Below, piece after piece: positions 1 to 8,777 of a stretch of DNA of 64,000 nt (position 1 is the first letter of the stretch; the number at the start of each line of letters is the position of its first letter). This stretch comes from Erwinia rhapontici (GTDB lineage: Bacteria; Pseudomonadota; Gammaproteobacteria; Enterobacterales; Enterobacteriaceae), in assembly GCF_012271765.1 (NCBI RefSeq), contig NZ_VRKO01000010.1, positions 876,884 to 940,883 on the forward strand, read 5' to 3'. The position numbers were made by a program, and so were the translations under genes. The notes under the pieces were generated by a model that worked only from the letters and a program-made list of their open reading frames with translations, had not been told where the DNA came from and searched no databases.

Positions 1-605
1 TCATCGGTTACACCGATCTGCCAAGTCGTCTGCCGACTCAGTCTTCTCAGCTTTATGGCACTAATCTGGTGAACCTGATGAAGCTGCTGTGCAAAGAGAA
101 GAACGGTGAAATCACCATCGACTTTGACGATGTGGTGATCCGCGGTGTGACCGTGATCCGTGATGGCGAAATCACCTGGCCTGCACCACCAATTCAGGTG
201 TCTGCTGCGCCGAAAGCGGCCAAAGTGGAAACCCCGATCGAAAAACCGGTGGAAAAACCTGTCTCACCGCTGCGTAAATACGGGCTGCTGGTGCTGGCGA
301 TTGTGCTGTTTGGCTGGCTGGCCAATGTGGCTCCACCTGAGTTCCTTTCGCACTTCACCGTCTTTGCGCTCTCCTGCGTGGTGGGTTACTACGTGGTGTG
401 GAACGTCAGTCATGCTCTGCATACGCCGCTGATGTCGGTGACCAATGCCATTTCAGGCATTATCGTCGTCGGTGCCGTGTTGCAGATTGGTCATGGCGGC
501 TGGGTCAGCTTCCTGTCCTTCGTTGCGGTGCTGATTGCCAGCATCAATATCTTTGGTGGCTTTACCGTCACCCAGCGCATGCTGAAAATGTTCCGTAAAA
601 ACTGA
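1..605 (+). CDS. pntA: NAD(P) transhydrogenase subunit alpha, C-terminal part (cut by window edge)
   Basis: This is the 3' part of pntA; the reading frame is already open at base 3 and begins upstream of the window. PntA is the NAD(H)-binding and membrane subunit of the proton-translocating transhydrogenase, which couples hydride transfer from NADH to NADP+ to proton re-entry at the inner membrane. Visible are the end of the nucleotide domain ([11 protein letters not shown]), a Pro/Lys/Val-rich linker, and four hydrophobic helices in the last 120 residues ending in RKN. pntB follows after 10 bases, so the two are one operon. Identification is secure. Confidence 0.97.
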   Translation, partial: IGYTDLPSRLPTQSSQLYGTNLVNLMKLLCKEKNGEITIDFDDVVIRGVTVIRDGEITWPAPPIQVSAAPKAAKVETPIEKPVEKPVSPLRKYGLLVLAIVLFGWLANVAPPEFLSHFTVFALSCVVGYYVVWNVSHALHTPLMSVTNAISGIIVVGAVLQIGHGGWVSFLSFVAVLIASINIFGGFTVTQRMLKMFRKN

Positions 606-615
606 GGGGAAGTCC

Positions 616-2004
616 ATGTCTGGCGGATTAGTGACAGCAGCTTATATCATCGCTGCGATCCTGTTTATTTGCAGCCTTGCCGGGTTGTCTAAACATGAGA
701 CCTCGAAGCAGGGGAATATTTTTGGCGTAAGCGGAATGGCGCTGGCGCTGGTGGTAACCATCTTCGGTCCGGATACGGGCAACGTTGCCTGGATCCTGCT
801 GGCGATGGTGATCGGTGGTGCTATCGGTATTCGTCTGGCGAAGAAAGTCGAAATGACCGAAATGCCAGAGCTGGTGGCCATGCTGCACAGCTTTGTGGGG
901 CTGGCTGCCGTGTTGGTCGGTGTTAACAGCTACCTGGACCACGGCCCGGGCCTGCTTCCGGTGATGGAAAACATCCATCTGACCGAGATCTTCATCGGTA
1001 TCTTTATCGGTGCGGTGACCTTTACCGGTTCTATCGTGGCCTTTGGTAAGCTGTGCGGCAAAATTTCTTCCCGCCCGCTGGCGTTGCCACATCGTCATAA
1101 GCTCAACCTGCTGGCACTGGTGGTTTCACTGGCGCTGTTGATTATGTTTGTGCGCAGTGACAGCACCGGAACCCAGGCCTTTGCGCTGGTGGTAATGACG
1201 CTGATCGCTCTGGCGTTCGGCTGGCATCTGGTGGCGTCTATCGGCGGTGCGGATATGCCTGTCGTGGTCTCCATGCTGAACTCCTACTCGGGTTGGGCGG
1301 CAGCGGCGGCGGGCTTTATGCTCAGCAACGACCTGCTGATCGTCACCGGAGCGCTGGTCGGTTCGAGCGGTGCCATCCTCTCTTACATTATGTGTAAGGC
1401 GATGAACCGTTCATTCTTTAGCGTGATTGCAGGCGGGTTTGGTACTGACAGCAGCTCAACCGGTGAAGGCGAAGAGATGGGCGAGTATCGCGAAATCGAT
1501 GCCGCGGGCACCGCTGAACTGCTGAAAAACTCCACCACGGTGGTTATCACCCCAGGCTACGGCATGGCGGTGGCGCAGGCTCAGTATCCGGTGGCAGAAA
1601 TCACCGCCAAACTGCGTGAGCGCGGCATCAAGGTGCGTTTCGGTATTCACCCGGTAGCGGGTCGTCTGCCTGGTCACATGAACGTCCTGCTGGCCGAAGC
1701 CAAAGTGCCGTATGACATCGTGCTGGAAATGGATGAGATCAACGATGATTTCAGCGATACGGATACCGTACTGGTTATCGGCGCCAATGACACCGTCAAC
1801 CCGGCGGCACAGGAAGACCCACGCAGCCCAATCGCGGGTATGCCCGTGCTGGAGGTGTGGAAAGCGCAGAATGTGGTGGTGTTTAAGCGTTCGATGAATA
1901 CCGGCTATGCCGGTGTGCAGAACCCGCTGTTCTTCAAAGAGAACACCCAGATGCTGTTCGGTGATGCGAAAGCAACGGTAGAAGCGATTCTGAAAGCGCT
2001 GTAA
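616..2004 (+). CDS. pntB: NAD(P) transhydrogenase subunit beta
   Basis: PntB carries the NADP(H)-binding domain III and most of the membrane domain of the proton-translocating transhydrogenase. The 462 residues match the usual length. About nine hydrophobic helices fill residues 1-260. The C-terminal soluble domain contains the nucleotide-binding stretch [14 protein letters not shown] and later [14 protein letters not shown], both hallmarks of domain III. The ATG is preceded by GAGGGGA just after the pntA stop. A strong terminator follows, so the operon ends here. Confidence 0.98.
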   Translation: MSGGLVTAAYIIAAILFICSLAGLSKHETSKQGNIFGVSGMALALVVTIFGPDTGNVAWILLAMVIGGAIGIRLAKKVEMTEMPELVAMLHSFVGLAAVLVGVNSYLDHGPGLLPVMENIHLTEIFIGIFIGAVTFTGSIVAFGKLCGKISSRPLALPHRHKLNLLALVVSLALLIMFVRSDSTGTQAFALVVMTLIALAFGWHLVASIGGADMPVVVSMLNSYSGWAAAAAGFMLSNDLLIVTGALVGSSGAILSYIMCKAMNRSFFSVIAGGFGTDSSSTGEGEEMGEYREIDAAGTAELLKNSTTVVITPGYGMAVAQAQYPVAEITAKLRERGIKVRFGIHPVAGRLPGHMNVLLAEAKVPYDIVLEMDEINDDFSDTDTVLVIGANDTVNPAAQEDPRSPIAGMPVLEVWKAQNVVVFKRSMNTGYAGVQNPLFFKENTQMLFGDAKATVEAILKAL

Positions 2005-2044
2005 CAAACCGTGGGGCGTCAGAACCAGCGTGGCCCCCTACAAC

Positions 2045-2080
2045 AAGAGCTGACCCTTGATACGGGTCAGCTCTTTTTTT
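2045..2080 (+). terminator. Rho-independent terminator of pntAB
   Basis: A perfect 12-bp stem (AAGAGCTGACCC at 2045-2056 with its complement at 2064-2075) closes a 7-base loop and runs into eight or nine T residues. It lies 40 bases after the pntB stop, between convergent genes. Its 5' A residues mean it could also act on the opposite strand. Confidence 0.92.
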
Positions 2081-2090
2081 TGCCGGTGAT

Positions 2091-2357
2091 CTAGCCCCGG
2101 CTATCCGGGTTCTGCTCGCCGATAAACCAGTACCACAGCGGGATAGACAGCAGCACGGTAAACACCGAGCTGTATATCAGGATCATAAAGAACTCAGAAA
2201 CATACAGCTCCACCGGCCAGGTAGAGAAGGGCATATTATATTCATCGATGGCACCACCGATGATCGCTTTGGTCATCACGATAGCGGCGCACACCCACAG
2301 GCAGGCCTGTGCGATAAAGAAATTCCGGCGTTTTTTGCCCGGAGGGAATAATGACAT
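2091..2357 (-). CDS. Small inner-membrane protein, unknown function
   Basis: An 88-residue protein I do not recognise. It has a basic N-terminus (PPGKKRRNF) and two hydrophobic segments at about residues 14-36 and 54-78, joined by a short loop containing DEYNMPFSTWPVE. This suggests a two-helix inner-membrane protein with both ends in the cytoplasm. It stands alone, convergent with pntB. The translated start follows GGAGTACACATC, a fair ribosome-binding site. No function can be assigned from sequence. Confidence 0.7.
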   Translation of the reverse strand: MSLFPPGKKRRNFFIAQACLWVCAAIVMTKAIIGGAIDEYNMPFSTWPVELYVSEFFMILIYSSVFTVLLSIPLWYWFIGEQNPDSRG

Positions 2358-2538
2358 GATGTGTACTCCTTTACTGTTTTCTAAAATTTAACGTCAAGTG
2401 GCATCAACGTTACCCGCCCGACTGATGTGGACATTGTAGCGTTTCTTCCACGCGGGCCGAAAGCGCTGAAATTACATTCCTGCGAGTGTCGCATATTCAT
2501 TTCAGGCGTAAGCAGTGACTAAAATAAAAATAACAACC

Positions 2539-3036
2539 TTAGAAAGAGAATGAAAAAACAGGCGGTGCGCGCGGTTGTACAATACCCGGGAAGAAGGCGG
2601 AGGGGAGCCAGGATTCATAGCGTGAGGGTGGCATCCGTAACGTCAGACGGTACAGCAGCCAAACTAGCGGGATAAAGACGATGAGCAGTACGGGGAAATG
2701 TGCCAGCAGCTGGCAATAACCGCAGGCAACGTCATCCATCATACCCATACCGGCAGGCATCGCATGATGCTGAGCGTAATCGGACGGGGGCGTTGTTGCC
2801 ATCGACGGTGGCGCTGAGTGCAGGGTAGCCATCTCATCCATCGTCATGCCGCTCATGTCTCCATGATGCATCGACACCATCGATGAGTGATCTTCACGGG
2901 CAGAGGCATCCGGTGTTGATACACGCTGATGTTCCAGACTTTTAGAGACATCCGGTGCAATGAACAGCAGCAGGATCGCCATAATAGCGATAAATGCCGG
3001 TATTCGACGCTGCGACAGGCGATAAAAAGAAACCAA
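2539..3036 (-). CDS. DUF2946-like His/Met-rich membrane protein
   Basis: 165 residues with an N-terminal hydrophobic helix (about 12-30), a central His- and Met-rich stretch (residues 50-100, motifs MHHGDMSGMTMDEM and QHHAMPAGMGMM), the motif CGYCQLLAHFP, and a second helix (about 112-130). The CxYC plus H-P arrangement followed by a helix is what I associate with DUF2946, a family often found beside copper or iron/TonB functions. The His/Met content suggests binding of copper or another soft metal, which is inference. A Fur-like palindrome lies about 100 bases upstream. The gene stands alone. Confidence 0.65.
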   Translation of the reverse strand: MVSFYRLSQRRIPAFIAIMAILLLFIAPDVSKSLEHQRVSTPDASAREDHSSMVSMHHGDMSGMTMDEMATLHSAPPSMATTPPSDYAQHHAMPAGMGMMDDVACGYCQLLAHFPVLLIVFIPLVWLLYRLTLRMPPSRYESWLPSAFFPGIVQPRAPPVFSFSF

Positions 3037-3137
3037 CAGTCAACCTATAGCAGAGTGAAAAGATAGATGAAGTGTAGCGATTTTTATTCCCGATGTTAAT
3101 GGGAAATTTAATTAATCATCTTCTTGCTGTTTTATTT

Positions 3138-3156
3138 TTTAATGAATCTCATTACA
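3138..3156 (-). promoter_or_regulatory. Possible Fur box upstream of the DUF2946-like gene
   Basis: The segment contains TAATGA-3-TCATTA, a perfect 6+6 inverted repeat that matches the core AATGA-3-TCATT of the Fur consensus. About 13 of 19 positions agree with the full consensus. It lies about 100 bases upstream of the start of the gene ending at 2539. The surroundings are AT-rich, so a chance match is possible. Confidence 0.4.
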
Positions 3157-3315
3157 GGGTGAATACCCGCGATAAATAGCCTGTGCTGTTGAGTGACAGT
3201 ACAGGGTTTGTCCCGCCAGTGGGACAGTGTTTGGTAGTGTTTTTCCCATCGGGCTCTGTTTAGATAAGACTCCGGCCGGAACCGACAGTTATTTTATTGT
3301 TACCGGAGAACACCC

Positions 3316-4722
3316 ATGAATATTATCGCCATCACCGCCTGTCCCACCGGGGTGGCCCACACTTATCTGGCCGAAAGTAATTTGAAAAAAGCCGCCAGAA
3401 AGCTGGGCCTTTCCCTGCGAGTGGAGACTCAGGGTGCTATTGAGAGCAAGTACATCCTCAGCCCTGATGATATTTCTGCCGCAGATATTGTTCTGATCGC
3501 CGCCGATAAAAAAGTTGATATGGCGCGTTTTCAGAACAAGAACATCGTCGAAGTCCCGGTAGCCCGGGCGGCAAGAGACGCCGAAGGGCTGCTCAATGCC
3601 ATCACCGCCGGGGAATTAGCCCCACACCGGCTGGAGATTGCCAGCGAAGAGGGTGATGTGGTGCCCGTTGTCAGTGGCAACAGCTGGTATTCCAGCATCT
3701 ATGTCCACCTTATTACCGGGGTCAATCTGATGATCCCATTCGTGGTTGCCGGAGGGATACTGATTGCTCTCAGTTTCTCATTTGGGATCACCGCTGCCAC
3801 GCCGGGTGATGCCAACTTCAGCCCGCTGGCGAAAATGCTGTCCGATATCGGCGGGGGATCGGCATTTGCCCTGATGCTGCCGATCCTGTCACTGGGAATC
3901 AGCCAGTCCATCAGCGGGAAAATGGGGATTGTCTCCGGTGCGGTGGGCGGCATGATGGCCATTCACACCGGGTCGGGCTTTCTGGGCGCACTGCTGGCGG
4001 GTTTTTTAGCGGGTTACGTCACGCTGATGATTGTCCGCTACATTCGTCTGCCAGAGGTGATTGCCGGGCTGAAGCCGATTTTGCTTGTGCCGTTACTGAG
4101 CGTGCTGATTACCGGGGCGCTGATGGTGTGGCTGATTGGCGAGCCGATTAAATTACTGCTTGGCTGGTTGACGGACTTCCTCAATGCATTGGGGCACACC
4201 AACTCGGCCATTCTTGGCCTGCTGTTTGGCATGATGGTAGCCTTTGATATGGGCGGGCCATTGAATAAAACCGTGTGTATGTTTGCCATCGGCCTGATGT
4301 CCAGCGGCATTTACGGGCCGATTGCCGCTTGTATGGCTGCCGGAATGGTGCCGCCGCTGGGGATAGCGCTCGCCACAGTGCTGTTCCGGCGTAAATTCAG
4401 CCGCAGCGAACGTGAGACGGGCAAAGTGACGTGGGTGCTGGGGCTGTCGTTTATTACTGAAGGGGCTATTCCCTATGCGGTGTCCGATCCGCTACGGGTG
4501 ATCCCGGCGATTGTGGCGGGCTCTGGGCTGGCCGGTGCGTTATCGATGGCGCTGGGTTGTGCATCGCGTGCACCTCATGGCGGTATTTTTGTGATGTTTA
4601 TTCCGAATGTGATCGCTAATCTGGCCGCGTATCTGCTGGCTATTGCTGCAGGGTCACTGCTGACGGCGTTAATTCTGTGGTTCCTGAAAAAGGACGTGGT
4701 GGAAACGGCAACGTCATCATAG
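3316..4722 (+). CDS. PTS fructose-type EIIBC transporter
   Basis: A 468-residue fused EIIB-EIIC of the fructose family, which imports and phosphorylates a fructose-like sugar at the inner membrane. Residues 1-105 are the IIB domain with the phosphorylated cysteine in ACPTGVAHT (Cys9). Residues 125-460 form the multi-helix IIC domain with the conserved stretches FDMGGPLNK, EGAIPYA and APHGG. It resembles FrvB or a FruA lacking the duplicated B' domain. No EIIA, kinase or regulator lies beside it, so EIIA must be supplied elsewhere and the substrate cannot be told. CGGAG sits 9 bases before the ATG. Confidence 0.9.
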   Translation: MNIIAITACPTGVAHTYLAESNLKKAARKLGLSLRVETQGAIESKYILSPDDISAADIVLIAADKKVDMARFQNKNIVEVPVARAARDAEGLLNAITAGELAPHRLEIASEEGDVVPVVSGNSWYSSIYVHLITGVNLMIPFVVAGGILIALSFSFGITAATPGDANFSPLAKMLSDIGGGSAFALMLPILSLGISQSISGKMGIVSGAVGGMMAIHTGSGFLGALLAGFLAGYVTLMIVRYIRLPEVIAGLKPILLVPLLSVLITGALMVWLIGEPIKLLLGWLTDFLNALGHTNSAILGLLFGMMVAFDMGGPLNKTVCMFAIGLMSSGIYGPIAACMAAGMVPPLGIALATVLFRRKFSRSERETGKVTWVLGLSFITEGAIPYAVSDPLRVIPAIVAGSGLAGALSMALGCASRAPHGGIFVMFIPNVIANLAAYLLAIAAGSLLTALILWFLKKDVVETATSS

Positions 4723-4737
4723 CGGAGGGAAGGGAGA

Positions 4738-4763
4738 GGGCGAGCCTGGGATCAGGCTCGCCC
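4738..4763. terminator. Terminator-like hairpin between PTS gene and uspE
   Basis: A perfect 11-bp stem (GGGCGAGCCTG with its complement) closes a GGAT loop in the 48-base gap between two convergent genes. There is no T-run on either side, so it is either a weak intrinsic terminator or an mRNA 3'-end stabiliser. Confidence 0.5.
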
Positions 4764-4770
4764 GTGGTCA

Positions 4771-5721
4771 TTAATCGTCTTCGTCATCATCCAGTTCGAC
4801 CGGAGAGGCGAAACCGTCAGGCTTGATCGCCAGCAGGTCACAGCGCAGGTGGTCAATAACCTGCTCGGCGGTATTCCCAAGGAACGCTGCCGATAGCCCG
4901 GTACGGCCGATAGTGCCGAGCACCACCACACCGGCATCAAGGTGTGCGGCCAGCTCTGGTATCACCTCTTCAGGCAGCCCTTTCTCCACATGGGTGAACT
5001 TCTCATCAATGGAGAATGACTGACGCAGCGCCTTCATCGCCACCAGATGCTGACCACGGATGGCATCGTTATAAACGCTCGGATCAAAGTCTGGCAGCTC
5101 AATGGCGATATTGATTGGTGTAACAGGGTAAGCGCCGACCAGATGCACTTCGGTATGGTTAACCCGTTCGGCCAGCTCCAGCGTTTCTCTGACCAGCTTG
5201 CTGTTTAACGGATCGTGATGTGGCTCTTCGCTGGCGAGGTTTACTGCGACTACCGCCTTGCCGCCTTCTGGCCAGGCCTGATCTTTCACCATCCAGACCG
5301 GGCACGGGCATTTGCGCAGCAGGTGCCAGTCGGTTGGGGTAAACACCACCGCCTGTAAGCGGTCATGCTGGTGGGCCATCTTAATCACCAGATCGTGTTT
5401 GCTGTTCAGCACTTCCTGGATAATCGCTTCGAACGGACGATTATGCCAAATCACCTTGATATCAATCTGCACGCCGGCCGCAAGATAGGCCTGCGCCTGT
5501 TCACGGATCCACTCAGTGCGTTGGCTGATCACCCCTTTACGCATGGTGACGCGTTCATCGGGTGAAAGCAGCGTGGTCATCTCATAGGAGAAGTCGTAAA
5601 TGGGAAGAAAACAGGTAATCTTACCGCCAAGCCGCTGATTAAGGTAAACAGCGCGACGAAGTGCGGGCTGGTCGTCCTGTTGTGGATCGATCGCCACCAG
5701 AATGTTCTGATATTGAGCCAT
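4771..5721 (-). CDS. uspE: Universal stress protein E
   Basis: UspE is a cytoplasmic protein of two tandem Usp domains, linked in E. coli to stress survival, motility and aggregation. The 316-residue length fits. Each half begins with a Usp core: [14 protein letters not shown] at residues 6-20 and [14 protein letters not shown] in the middle. The second half ends with [21 protein letters not shown], the G-x2-G-x9-G(S/N) type nucleotide loop. It sits next to fnr, the usual enterobacterial order. GGAGAAACC precedes the ATG. The acidic tail ELDDDEDD is typical. Confidence 0.96.
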   Translation of the reverse strand: MAQYQNILVAIDPQQDDQPALRRAVYLNQRLGGKITCFLPIYDFSYEMTTLLSPDERVTMRKGVISQRTEWIREQAQAYLAAGVQIDIKVIWHNRPFEAIIQEVLNSKHDLVIKMAHQHDRLQAVVFTPTDWHLLRKCPCPVWMVKDQAWPEGGKAVVAVNLASEEPHHDPLNSKLVRETLELAERVNHTEVHLVGAYPVTPINIAIELPDFDPSVYNDAIRGQHLVAMKALRQSFSIDEKFTHVEKGLPEEVIPELAAHLDAGVVVLGTIGRTGLSAAFLGNTAEQVIDHLRCDLLAIKPDGFASPVELDDDEDD

Positions 5722-5837
5722 AACGGTTTCTCCTTACACTGAGCGTGTCAGCTTAAAGATAGCCCAATCGAGGCAAAGGAAGAAGGGGAAAAGTTGTTGC
5801 CGGATCAATAAAATAAGAAATATCGATCCGGCGCGGG

Positions 5838-6593
5838 TCAGGCGATGGCACGGCTCTGGCCTGCCAGTTCTGACAGAATTTCATGATTTTCGATGGTGAT
5901 GTATTTTCCTTTCACCGCCAGCATGCCGCTTTTCTGGAAGCGACCAAGTAGACGACTGATGGTTTCTACCGTCAATCCAAGGTAGTTACCAATATCACCA
6001 CGGGTCATGGTCAGACGAAATTCACGCTGTGAGAAACCACGCTGGCCGAAGCGGCGCGACAGACCGTAAATAAAGGCGGCCAGACGTTCTTCCGCATTTT
6101 TCTTCGACAGCAGCAGGATCATTTCCTGGTCGCCCTTAATTTCGCCGCTCATCAGGCGCATCATCTGCTGACGCAGGCTGGGCATTTTACCGGAAAGATC
6201 GTCGAGGGTTTCGAAAGGAATTTCGCACACCATGGCGGTTTCTAACGCCTGAGCGAAGCTGGGATGCTGGTTACCGCTGATGGCATCAAAGCCGACCAGA
6301 TCACCCGCCAGATGGAAGCCGGTAATCTGCTCATCACCCTGTTCGGTGATGGTGTAGCTTTTAATGGTCCCGGAGCGAATCGCGTACAGGGAACGCAGTT
6401 CGTCACCCGCTTTAAACAGCGTTTGTCCTTTCTGAATCGGTTTTTTACGCTCGATGATGTTATCAAGCTGGTCCAGCTCATGCTCGTTAAGCGTGAAGGG
6501 AATACAAAGCTGACTGATGCTGCAATCCTGGCAGTGAATGGCGCAACCACCCGATTGTATGCGTCTAGTGATAATTCGCTTTTCCGGAATCAT
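5838..6593 (-). CDS. fnr: Fumarate/nitrate reduction regulator
   Basis: Fnr is the oxygen-sensing CRP-family regulator that carries a [4Fe-4S] cluster and switches genes for anaerobic growth. The start was placed at the ATG giving MIPEKRII, the canonical N-terminus; a longer open frame upstream (to 6710) lacks similarity. The protein has 251 residues, one more than E. coli (a Thr inserted near residue 9). Cluster ligands are the cysteines of [14 protein letters not shown] plus a later cysteine (MVCEIP). The C-terminal helix-turn-helix contains [11 protein letters not shown], which reads TTGAT half-sites. Confidence 0.98.
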   Translation of the reverse strand: MIPEKRIITRRIQSGGCAIHCQDCSISQLCIPFTLNEHELDQLDNIIERKKPIQKGQTLFKAGDELRSLYAIRSGTIKSYTITEQGDEQITGFHLAGDLVGFDAISGNQHPSFAQALETAMVCEIPFETLDDLSGKMPSLRQQMMRLMSGEIKGDQEMILLLSKKNAEERLAAFIYGLSRRFGQRGFSQREFRLTMTRGDIGNYLGLTVETISRLLGRFQKSGMLAVKGKYITIENHEILSELAGQSRAIA

Positions 6594-6612
6594 AATGTAC
6601 GCTCGATGATAA

Positions 6613-6626
6613 TTGACTGACATCAA
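6613..6626 (-). promoter_or_regulatory. FNR box, probable fnr autoregulation
   Basis: Read on the minus strand the site is TTGATGTCAGTCAA, one base away from the FNR consensus TTGAT-4-ATCAA. It lies only 20-33 bases upstream of the fnr start codon, where bound Fnr could block its own promoter, as described for E. coli. The match is direct; binding is inferred. Confidence 0.7.
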
Positions 6627-6948
6627 TTTACCATTTTTCCCGCACACAAGGGAACTCATCTGAGCAGTTTTAGGCACAATAAATATGTGGACGTTATTAA
6701 TAATCGTCATCTCTGTAAAAGTTGTGTGAAAAACAATCTGTAATCAGATGATTCGCAGGCTAACCTCCGCCAAATAGGCTTGATATCCGATTTTTTAGTT
6801 AAGCTCACCACAGAATCCACCTCCATGATCCGTATCAATAAGCGGACAAACACAACCCGGATGAAGCCTGTCCGTTTTTTGCTAAACTCACAGCTGTAGA
6901 AAAATGCAGAAAACGCGCGCAGGGCGCGTATTGATCGGGGATAACGTG

Positions 6949-7515
6949 ATGAGCAACAACGCTGATGAGCTGGAGCTGTTTAAACAGGCGATGGGAGACG
7001 TTAAGCCACTGAAAGCCTGTTCCAGCACCTTATGGTTACCTTCTTCACAAAATAAAGTGCGCCAGGTGCTCGATCCACAGCTGGATAATCCGCTGACCAC
7101 TGGCCTGCTGGATATCGTCCCGTTGACCACGCCGCTGGAATACAAAGCGGAAGGAATTCAACAGGGCGTGCTGGACAAACTCTTTCAGGGAAAATACCCG
7201 CCGCAGGCCACGCTGAATCTCATTCGTTACACCGTCGAACAGTGCCGTCAGGCCCTGTATCTGTTTATGTTGCAGTGCGTACAGGATGGTCTGCGCAATG
7301 TGTTGATCGTGCATGGAAAAGGGCGTGATGATGCCTCACATGCCAATATCGTGCGCAGCTATCTGATGCGCTGGCTGCCGCAGTTTGAGGATGTACAGGC
7401 ATTTTGCTGCGCCCGGTCACAGGATGGCGGCACGGGGGCCTGCTACGTTGGGTTGCGTAAGAATGAACAGGCACGGCTGGAAAACCGTGAACGTCATGCC
7501 AAACGCAGTCGATGA
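6949..7515 (+). CDS. smrA: Smr-domain DNA endonuclease SmrA (YdaL)
   Basis: A 188-residue protein with a C-terminal Smr domain. Key motifs are LDxx(L/P)TTG in the middle (QLDNPLTTGLLDI), the RNase/endonuclease loop VLIVHGKGRDDASHAN, and GTGACYVGLRK. E. coli SmrA (YdaL) nicks DNA in vitro; the cellular role is unclear. The ATG at 6949 was chosen over an in-frame ATG 15 codons upstream because GGGG lies 8 bases before it and because homologues begin near here. It is divergent from fnr, and its 3' end nearly touches the LysR gene. The 355-base gap to fnr holds the FNR box and otherwise nothing I can identify. Confidence 0.92.
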   Translation: MSNNADELELFKQAMGDVKPLKACSSTLWLPSSQNKVRQVLDPQLDNPLTTGLLDIVPLTTPLEYKAEGIQQGVLDKLFQGKYPPQATLNLIRYTVEQCRQALYLFMLQCVQDGLRNVLIVHGKGRDDASHANIVRSYLMRWLPQFEDVQAFCCARSQDGGTGACYVGLRKNEQARLENRERHAKRSR

Positions 7516-7519
7516 TATG

Positions 7520-8443
7520 TCAGCCTGAATGGGATTTTCGGATCGTGGCCAGCAGGATCTCGGCACTCAGTGTCAGAGGCGCACCAGAGCGGGTCATGAT
7601 GCCGACCGCTTCGCCGGGGCCATGTGAGGCAATCGGCAGCGCAGCCAGCGCATTATGCAGCAAGTCTTCTTTAATCGCGCCCGATGGCACAAACCACACA
7701 TAGTTGTAACGCAACGCCAGTTGGCGGGCCAGCGACGTTGAGGATGTCTCCACCAGGGTGCCTGGCAACGTGCAACCTTGTTCTTTCAGCATGGCTTCGG
7801 CAATGCGACGCGGGGCGGTGCCCTCCGGTGAAATGACCACGGGCCAGGAGAGCGCTTTAGAAAGCGTGACATTGTCACTTAATAGTGGATGATCTGGCCG
7901 TACCACCAGGCGCAAGGACTCCAGAAAAAGCAGTTCGTAGGTCAACCCGGCCATCAAATCGGGATCGGCCATGCGCCCAATCCCAACGTCAAATTCTCCG
8001 GCTTTAAGCGCAGCGATCAGTACATTGTTGTGCAGCGTTGCCACTTGCACAATCGCCTGTGGCTGTTGCTGGTGAAAGCGATCGAGAATTGACGGCAACA
8101 TTCCCAGCGCCACAGTGGTCAGCACGCCAAGGCGCATCACTTCAGGGGATTTTTCGTGCGGTAATGTAAACGACTGCCCGGCATGATTAAGTGCATCAAG
8201 AACACGTACCGCGTGCGTGAGAAACTGTTCTCCCATTGTGGTTAGCTGTGCACCCAAACGCCCGCGTTCAAACAGCCGCACACCCGCCAAATCCTCCAGC
8301 TCGTTCAGTGTCTTCGACAGAGCGGGCTGGCTGAGTGACAACGTTTCGGCGGCACGTCCCAGCGTCCCTTGCTGTGCAACGGCGACGAAGGTATGTAAAT
8401 GGCGCAGACGAATACGCTGATTAAACTGATATTTTTTGTCCAT
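7520..8443 (-). CDS. LysR-type regulator, PcaQ-like
   Basis: A 307-residue LysR regulator. The N-terminal winged helix reads RIRLRHLHTFVAVAQQGTLGRAAETLSLSQPALSKTL in outline, and the C-terminal two-thirds is the inducer-binding fold. The N-terminal pattern, with Asn-Gln-Arg-Ile-Arg-Leu-Arg-His-Leu before the helices, is typical of PcaQ, which activates protocatechuate genes in response to beta-carboxymuconate. It is divergent from a PcaK-type carrier, which supports a role in aromatic-acid use. No pca enzymes are in the window, so the assignment to PcaQ itself is tentative. Confidence 0.8.
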   Translation of the reverse strand: MDKKYQFNQRIRLRHLHTFVAVAQQGTLGRAAETLSLSQPALSKTLNELEDLAGVRLFERGRLGAQLTTMGEQFLTHAVRVLDALNHAGQSFTLPHEKSPEVMRLGVLTTVALGMLPSILDRFHQQQPQAIVQVATLHNNVLIAALKAGEFDVGIGRMADPDLMAGLTYELLFLESLRLVVRPDHPLLSDNVTLSKALSWPVVISPEGTAPRRIAEAMLKEQGCTLPGTLVETSSTSLARQLALRYNYVWFVPSGAIKEDLLHNALAALPIASHGPGEAVGIMTRSGAPLTLSAEILLATIRKSHSG

Positions 8444-8454
8444 TACGCAGAATA

Positions 8455-8470
8455 ATAACGGCCCGGATAA
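8455..8470. promoter_or_regulatory. Possible PcaQ-type operator
   Basis: ATAACG-4-GGATAA matches the PcaQ consensus ATAACC-4-GGTTAA at 10 of 12 positions. It lies 12 bases upstream of the LysR start. The rest of the 334-base divergent gap (8444-8777) is AT-rich and shows no other clear site. Short imperfect matches like this can arise by chance. Confidence 0.3.
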
Positions 8471-8777
8471 ACTGGCAAGTTTTCTCTGAGTATTTTGTTA
8501 ACCTTATTGCAAAATTTAATTAACATTTACCGCTTTTCCGACGTTATCCATTACTTCTGGTATGACTACAGAGCGAAAGGGTATTGCAGAGATTATTAAT
8601 CCTTTGAAAAAGTGAGCGAATACCTGAATACCGTATTGAGATCATTTCTGTCACATTTCAGGATAAAACGGACATATTTTCCCAGGAGAATTCCATAACA
8701 ATCCGTTATGATAGCCGGCACTTTTTCTGTAAACCTCTGCAACGTTGTCATCCGGGCGGGGTTAACACTGGCCTGTT

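Noticed and set aside
5799-5832. Inverted repeat GCCGGATC / GATCCGGC after fnr as a terminator
   Set aside because: The loop is 18 bases and no T-run follows, so it was not called.
6594-6710. Longer N-terminal extension of Fnr
   Set aside because: The canonical start MIPEKRII lies 39 codons in, the extension has no similarity to Fnr, and it would run over the FNR box.
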